Assembly: GCF_001050195.2 (NCBI RefSeq)
Contig: NZ_DF967965.1
Location: 2,793,927 to 2,841,575 of the forward strand
Reading direction: 5' to 3'
Length of the DNA stretch: 47,649 nucleotides
Source: Anaerolinea thermolimosa
Lineage (GTDB): Bacteria > Chloroflexota > Anaerolineae > Anaerolineales > Anaerolineaceae
Position numbers and translations under genes: made by a program
The notes under the pieces: generated by a model
Database searches by the model: none
What the model was told of the DNA's origin: nothing
What the model saw: the letters and a program-made list of their open reading frames with translations, nothing else
Shown: positions 43,830-47,649 of the stretch, piece by piece
Layout of the letters: every line of letters starts with the position of its first letter
Numbering within the stretch: position 1 is the stretch's first letter

Positions 43830-43952
43830 CCCATAGGTCAGCCCGGGGTGGAATATTCCAGGGCTAATGGTGCGCGTGTGTGGTCTTTCTGACATTCATG
43901 GATCGTTCGCATTAAACATCTTTGAACCCAGATAATGCGAAAGGAATTCCTC

Positions 43953-45707
43953 ATGAAAAACACCTCGCGAATCTTGATCATCGCACTGGTCATGATTTTG
44001 ATCGGCAGCCTCACAGCCTGGCTCATCCAGACTAACGGAGGAAGCGTCAAGATCAAAAATGTGCGCTTTGTGGGCTCCAATGGCATCGTTCAAAATGCCA
44101 CGTTGTATATCCCCAAGGGGGTTACCAAAGACAACCCGGCCCCGGGGATCGTTGCGATTCATGGATACATCAACACCAACGAGACTCAGGACGGGTTCGC
44201 CATTGAATTTGCCCGCCGGGGTTATGTCGTTCTGGCAGTAGACCAAACCGGGCACGGGTACTCTGATCCGCCCGCCTTCGCCAACGGCTTCGGAGGCCCC
44301 CCGGCATTGGCTTTCATACGCACCCTCGATATCGTCGATCCCAACAACATTGGACTCGAAGGTCATTCCATGGGTGGCTGGGCTTCAGTCATTGCGGCTT
44401 CGGTCTTCCCGGATGGCTACAAATCCATCGTCCTGGAGGGTTCATCCACCGGAACTTATGGCGCGCCAGATGGCACCCCCACCTTCCCACGGAACATGGC
44501 GCTGGTTTTCTCAAAATTCGATGAATTTTCAGCGCTGATGTGGGGATCACCCATTCCGGTAAATATCGTGTCGACCGACAAACTTAAAACGGTTTTTGGA
44601 ACCACTGAGGATGTCATCCCCGGCAAACTCTATGGCTCGATTGAGGACGGTACAGCGCGTATCCTGTACCAGCCGGCTGTAATTCATCCCGGAGATCATC
44701 TTTCTACCGAAGCCATTGGTTACGCCATCGATTGGTTCCAGAAAACGCTCCAGGGAGGCACCCCTCTGCCACCCTCAAATCAGATCTGGTACTGGAAAGA
44801 AATCGGCAATCTGGTCGCCCTGATCGGCATGGTGCTCCTTTTCTTCCCCATCGGTGAGCTCTTGCTGGCCACTCATTACTTCTCTGAATTGATCGAACAA
44901 CCTGCCTCAGCCAGAGCTATCACCGGGCCGGGTTGGTGGATTGCGGCGCTGATCTTCATCATCTTGCCCCCACTGACCCTGTTCCCATTCAAACAATTCT
45001 TCGTCACATGGAAGTGGAATCCCACGGCGCTCTTTCCTCAGAATATCACCACCCAGGTCATCCTCTGGACCACTCTGCTCGGCCTGATTTCTCTGGTGCT
45101 ATTCCTGCTCTGGCATTTCCTTTTGAACCGGAAAACAGGCGCCAGCGGCGATCATTATGGTCTTACCTGGGGAGGTAAAGTTTCCTGGAGCAAAGTGGGC
45201 AAATCCTTCCTGCTGGCCTTCCTGATCACCCTGGCCGGATATGCTTCATTGCTACTGGTGGCCTTTTTCTTCAAGACCGATTACCGCTTCTGGGTCTTCG
45301 CCGTCAAGCCAATGAATGCATTACAGTTCCGGATTGCCCTTTCTTACCTCATCCCCTTCATCTTCTTCTTCCTCATCGTCAGCATCGTCCTTCATGGCCA
45401 GCTCCGTAAAGAAAAACTGAATCTCTGGCAGGAGATGCTGGTGAACTGGGTGTTAATGGTCATCGGTTTCATTGGCCTGTTGTTGTACCAGTACATTCCG
45501 TTCCTTGCTGGAGGGACGCTGGCTAACCCCGCCGAACCATTATGGACAATCATCGCTTTCCAGTTCGTCGCCCTGTTAACCATCGCTTCTCTGGTTAAAA
45601 CCTATTTCTTCCGCAGAACGGGGCATGTCTATGTCGGTGCATTCCTGACTGCCATGGTCATCACCTGGGTTGTGGTTGCCAGCCAGGCCATCCACTTCGC
45701 CTTCTAA
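43953..45707 (+). CDS. Alpha/beta hydrolase fused to a polytopic membrane domain
   Basis: A 584-residue protein. An N-terminal transmembrane anchor (about 5-27) leads to an alpha/beta hydrolase domain outside the membrane (about 35-265). This has the oxyanion region AIHGYINTNE, nucleophile Ser in GLEGHSMGGWAS (about residue 139) and His in IHPGDHLS (about 246-249). From about 280 onward there are roughly seven to eight hydrophobic helices. ATG 43953 is chosen for AAGGA 7 nt upstream. The substrate is unknown; the hydrolase part resembles dienelactone hydrolase/acyl esterases. The fusion suggests a membrane-delimited esterase, perhaps acting on lipids or cell-surface esters. Confidence 0.85.
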   Translation: MKNTSRILIIALVMILIGSLTAWLIQTNGGSVKIKNVRFVGSNGIVQNATLYIPKGVTKDNPAPGIVAIHGYINTNETQDGFAIEFARRGYVVLAVDQTGHGYSDPPAFANGFGGPPALAFIRTLDIVDPNNIGLEGHSMGGWASVIAASVFPDGYKSIVLEGSSTGTYGAPDGTPTFPRNMALVFSKFDEFSALMWGSPIPVNIVSTDKLKTVFGTTEDVIPGKLYGSIEDGTARILYQPAVIHPGDHLSTEAIGYAIDWFQKTLQGGTPLPPSNQIWYWKEIGNLVALIGMVLLFFPIGELLLATHYFSELIEQPASARAITGPGWWIAALIFIILPPLTLFPFKQFFVTWKWNPTALFPQNITTQVILWTTLLGLISLVLFLLWHFLLNRKTGASGDHYGLTWGGKVSWSKVGKSFLLAFLITLAGYASLLLVAFFFKTDYRFWVFAVKPMNALQFRIALSYLIPFIFFFLIVSIVLHGQLRKEKLNLWQEMLVNWVLMVIGFIGLLLYQYIPFLAGGTLANPAEPLWTIIAFQFVALLTIASLVKTYFFRRTGHVYVGAFLTAMVITWVVVASQAIHFAF

Positions 45708-45729
45708 TTCCTCAGAAAGAACGAACACC

Positions 45730-45772
45730 GGCAGGGGCCACGGCGAATAAAGCCTGCCCCTGCCTTCTTTTC
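45730..45772 (+). terminator. Intrinsic terminator after the hydrolase
   Basis: Stem GGCAGGGGC (45730-45738) / GCCCCTGCC (45756-45764) with an inner GGC/GCC pairing, then TTCTTTTCC. Confidence 0.8.
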
Positions 45773-45865
45773 CGCTTGCTACTTACCGGTTGCCATGCCT
45801 TCCAGCCAATCCCTTTAGCGGATTCGCCCGACTTCTCCCCTTACAAAAATAAAAACCTCCCATCC

Positions 45866-45894
45866 TTGCCCGGAATTTCCGCCTGTGCTAAACT
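45866..45894 (+). promoter_or_regulatory. Promoter giving a leaderless start for the TPR gene
   Basis: TTGCCC (45866-45871), a 17-nt spacer and TAAACT (45889-45894) ending 6 nt before the ATG at 45901. Confidence 0.6.
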
Positions 45895-45900
45895 GAAGGC

Positions 45901-47649
45901 ATGACCCCCGAAGAGGCCATGGTTCAGGAAGCAATGGCCGCCCTTCACGCAGGCGATCGCGTTCGGGCGCGTGACCTCTTTACCCGACTGCTCAAACTCA
46001 ACCAGAATAACCCGGAATACTGGCTGTGGATGAGCGCTGTGGTAGATACCCCCAAAGAGCGAGCTTACTGCCTGAATGAAGTGCTCCGCCGTGATCCTTC
46101 TAATCTCGCTGCCAGGCGTGGTCTCCAGCTTCTCGGTCTGGCCCCTCCCGATTCATCTCAGGTGATCCCGTTGCGCCTGCAGAAACGCAACTGGCAGGTG
46201 AGCGATCTTCCGGAAAAGGAAGCCCTTCCCCCGTCCCCGCTGGGCAACTGGCGGCAGTGGGCATTGATTCTGGGGGCAGCCTTGATTGTGGTGGTACTGG
46301 TTGGTTTTGCCCTCCAGAGTGTCCGTCAGGTGCGTCAGGCCCGCATCATCATCCCTACCGACTTCCCGCTTGCTCCCACCTTCACCCCGCTTCCCTCCAC
46401 CACTCCCATTCGAAGATCACCCACTCCAACCTTTCTCGGCCCAACCCCTCTCTGGATGATGCTCGAAGCCACGTACACCCCTACCCCCATGTATGTAGAC
46501 ACCCCCCATCCCGTCAGCGAGGCCTATCGCATCGGGATGCGTGCCTACCAACGCGGAGACTGGTCTCAGGTGGAAGAATACATGTTGCAGGTAGCCACCC
46601 TTGAGCCGGGGGCCGCCGACCTGCTTTACTATGCTGGTGAGGCCAGCCGCTTTGCAGGAAAGTACAACCTGGCCTTCAGCTATTATGACCGGGCCATTCA
46701 GGTCAACCCCGGGTTCGCTCCAGCCTATCTGGGACGTGCCCGCGCCCGCCTTGCCAGTGATCCACGAGACCTCCTGAAAGCTCGCAGTGACCTTGAAACA
46801 GCCCTCCAGCGAGACCCTGATCTGGCCGAAGCCTACCTTGAGCTGGCCGCCCTTGACCAGACTGAAAAACAATACCAGCAGGCGCTGGACCTCCTCACCC
46901 GGGCCGAAAGTCTGCTCCAGAACTCGCCCCTCTTTTACCTGCAACGCGGTCAGGTATTCCTGGCTCTTGGAGAAACCACCCGCGCCCTCGCCGATGCGCA
47001 GACCGCTCATCAGCTCGATTTCACCCTCCTTCCGGCCTATCGCCTCCTGGCAGAAGCCTACCAGGCCGCCGGTCAACCGGCCGACTCGCTTGAACCATTA
47101 CAAACCTACCTCCGCTATATGCAGGATGACCCCGGCGCTTACCTTCTGGCGGCCAACGCCTGGATCGCTCGGGGAGATTATCCTCAGGCCATGGAAGCAT
47201 TGGACGCCGCCCTGCGTCTGGATCGCCGTAACCCGGAGATTTACCTCCAGCGGGGGCGGCTTAGCCTGGAACAAAAGGAATACTCCAGCGCCATTGACGA
47301 CTTCAAACAGGCCTACGAACTCGATAAAAAGTCTTTTGCCGCCAGTGTGGGTTATGGTCAGGCTCTGTTCCTGGGCGGTTATCCTGGAGATGCCTATATG
47401 CAGTTAGAGCGTTCTATCAGCCTGGCGACCGACGATGCTCAAAAAGCCGAACTGCTCTACTGGGAAGCTCAGGCATTGGAGAAACTGGACAAACCCGATG
47501 TAGCCTTCACCCGCTGGCAACAATTGCTCGCCATGCCCGCTGAAGCTCTTCTCCCCGAGTGGCAAACGCTGGCCCGCCAGCGGGTGGCCGCGCTCTCAAC
47601 TCCCACGCGTACCCCCACCCCTACGCAAACCTTCACCCTCACCGCTTGT
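45901..47649 (+). CDS. Membrane-anchored TPR protein (3' end outside the window)
   Basis: An open frame of 583 codons without a stop. Residues 1-70 resemble a TPR-like helical pair (MVQEAMAALHAGDRVRARDLF). A transmembrane helix lies at about 120-139 (WALILGAALIVVVLVGFALQ). A Pro/Thr-rich linker follows (about 155-200), then at least seven TPR units (for example AFSYYDRAIQVNPGFAPAYL, SAIDDFKQAYELDKKSFAAS). The last visible residues begin another PT-rich stretch (STPTRTPTPTQTF). The topology puts the main TPR array outside the cytoplasm. It is probably a scaffold for cell-envelope complexes; no partner is evident. Confidence 0.88.
   Translation, partial: MTPEEAMVQEAMAALHAGDRVRARDLFTRLLKLNQNNPEYWLWMSAVVDTPKERAYCLNEVLRRDPSNLAARRGLQLLGLAPPDSSQVIPLRLQKRNWQVSDLPEKEALPPSPLGNWRQWALILGAALIVVVLVGFALQSVRQVRQARIIIPTDFPLAPTFTPLPSTTPIRRSPTPTFLGPTPLWMMLEATYTPTPMYVDTPHPVSEAYRIGMRAYQRGDWSQVEEYMLQVATLEPGAADLLYYAGEASRFAGKYNLAFSYYDRAIQVNPGFAPAYLGRARARLASDPRDLLKARSDLETALQRDPDLAEAYLELAALDQTEKQYQQALDLLTRAESLLQNSPLFYLQRGQVFLALGETTRALADAQTAHQLDFTLLPAYRLLAEAYQAAGQPADSLEPLQTYLRYMQDDPGAYLLAANAWIARGDYPQAMEALDAALRLDRRNPEIYLQRGRLSLEQKEYSSAIDDFKQAYELDKKSFAASVGYGQALFLGGYPGDAYMQLERSISLATDDAQKAELLYWEAQALEKLDKPDVAFTRWQQLLAMPAEALLPEWQTLARQRVAALSTPTRTPTPTQTFTLTAC

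Overview
The window looks like a chromosomal segment from the Chloroflexota, most likely class Anaerolineae. The grounds are indirect. The base composition is moderately GC-rich. Nearly all exported proteins carry Pro/Thr/Ala 'PTEAPT' or 'TPTP' linkers after a lipobox. Family 5 substrate-binding lipoproteins are abundant, and there is an xpt-guaA pair, a GH94 phosphorylase and several apparently leaderless genes. Apart from the left edge, where an insertion sequence runs off the window, it reads as ordinary chromosome. I saw no rRNA, tRNA, CRISPR array, prophage or integrative element.

Layout. 1-138: end of an ISNCY/IS1202-like element. 155-2456: ABC-F ATPase preceded by a leader ORF and an intrinsic terminator, probably an attenuator. 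2473-3123: DinB-like gene coupled to a wrecked luciferase-like oxidoreductase. 3389-7667: divergent cellobiose phosphorylase (GH94) and alpha-glucosidase (GH13). 7784-10133: tungstate uptake genes tupABC. 10204-16809: complete oligopeptide/oligosaccharide ABC operon with a long structured leader. 16916-18049: response regulator fused to a Roadblock-like domain. 18157-25520: second complete family 5 ABC operon, on the minus strand, plus a small membrane protein. 25788-27743: orphan family 5 binding lipoprotein. 27807-31613: maf, a lipoprotein class B PBP and rsgA. 31733-33870: xpt-guaA. 33955-36954: membrane protein, methyltransferase-like protein and alkaline-phosphatase-superfamily enzyme. 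37107-42618: P5C dehydrogenase-like enzyme, CoA-transferase pair, 2-hydroxyacid dehydrogenase and HAD hydrolase. 42625-47649: LysM lipoprotein, membrane-fused alpha/beta hydrolase and a TPR protein cut by the window end.

The picture is of a fermentative heterotroph that imports oligomers through ABC systems, cleaves glucosides by phosphorolysis and hydrolysis, and uses tungsten enzymes. The most unusual item is the 858-residue binding protein at 22944-25520. Its family 5 motifs appear in circularly permuted order, with the canonical N-terminal half placed after the canonical C-terminal half. Other noteworthy points are recurrent -10 boxes lying 5-8 nt before start codons (leaderless transcripts), two leader-ORF arrangements, matching hairpins between binding-protein and permease genes in both ABC operons, and a hydrolase fused to a polytopic membrane domain.
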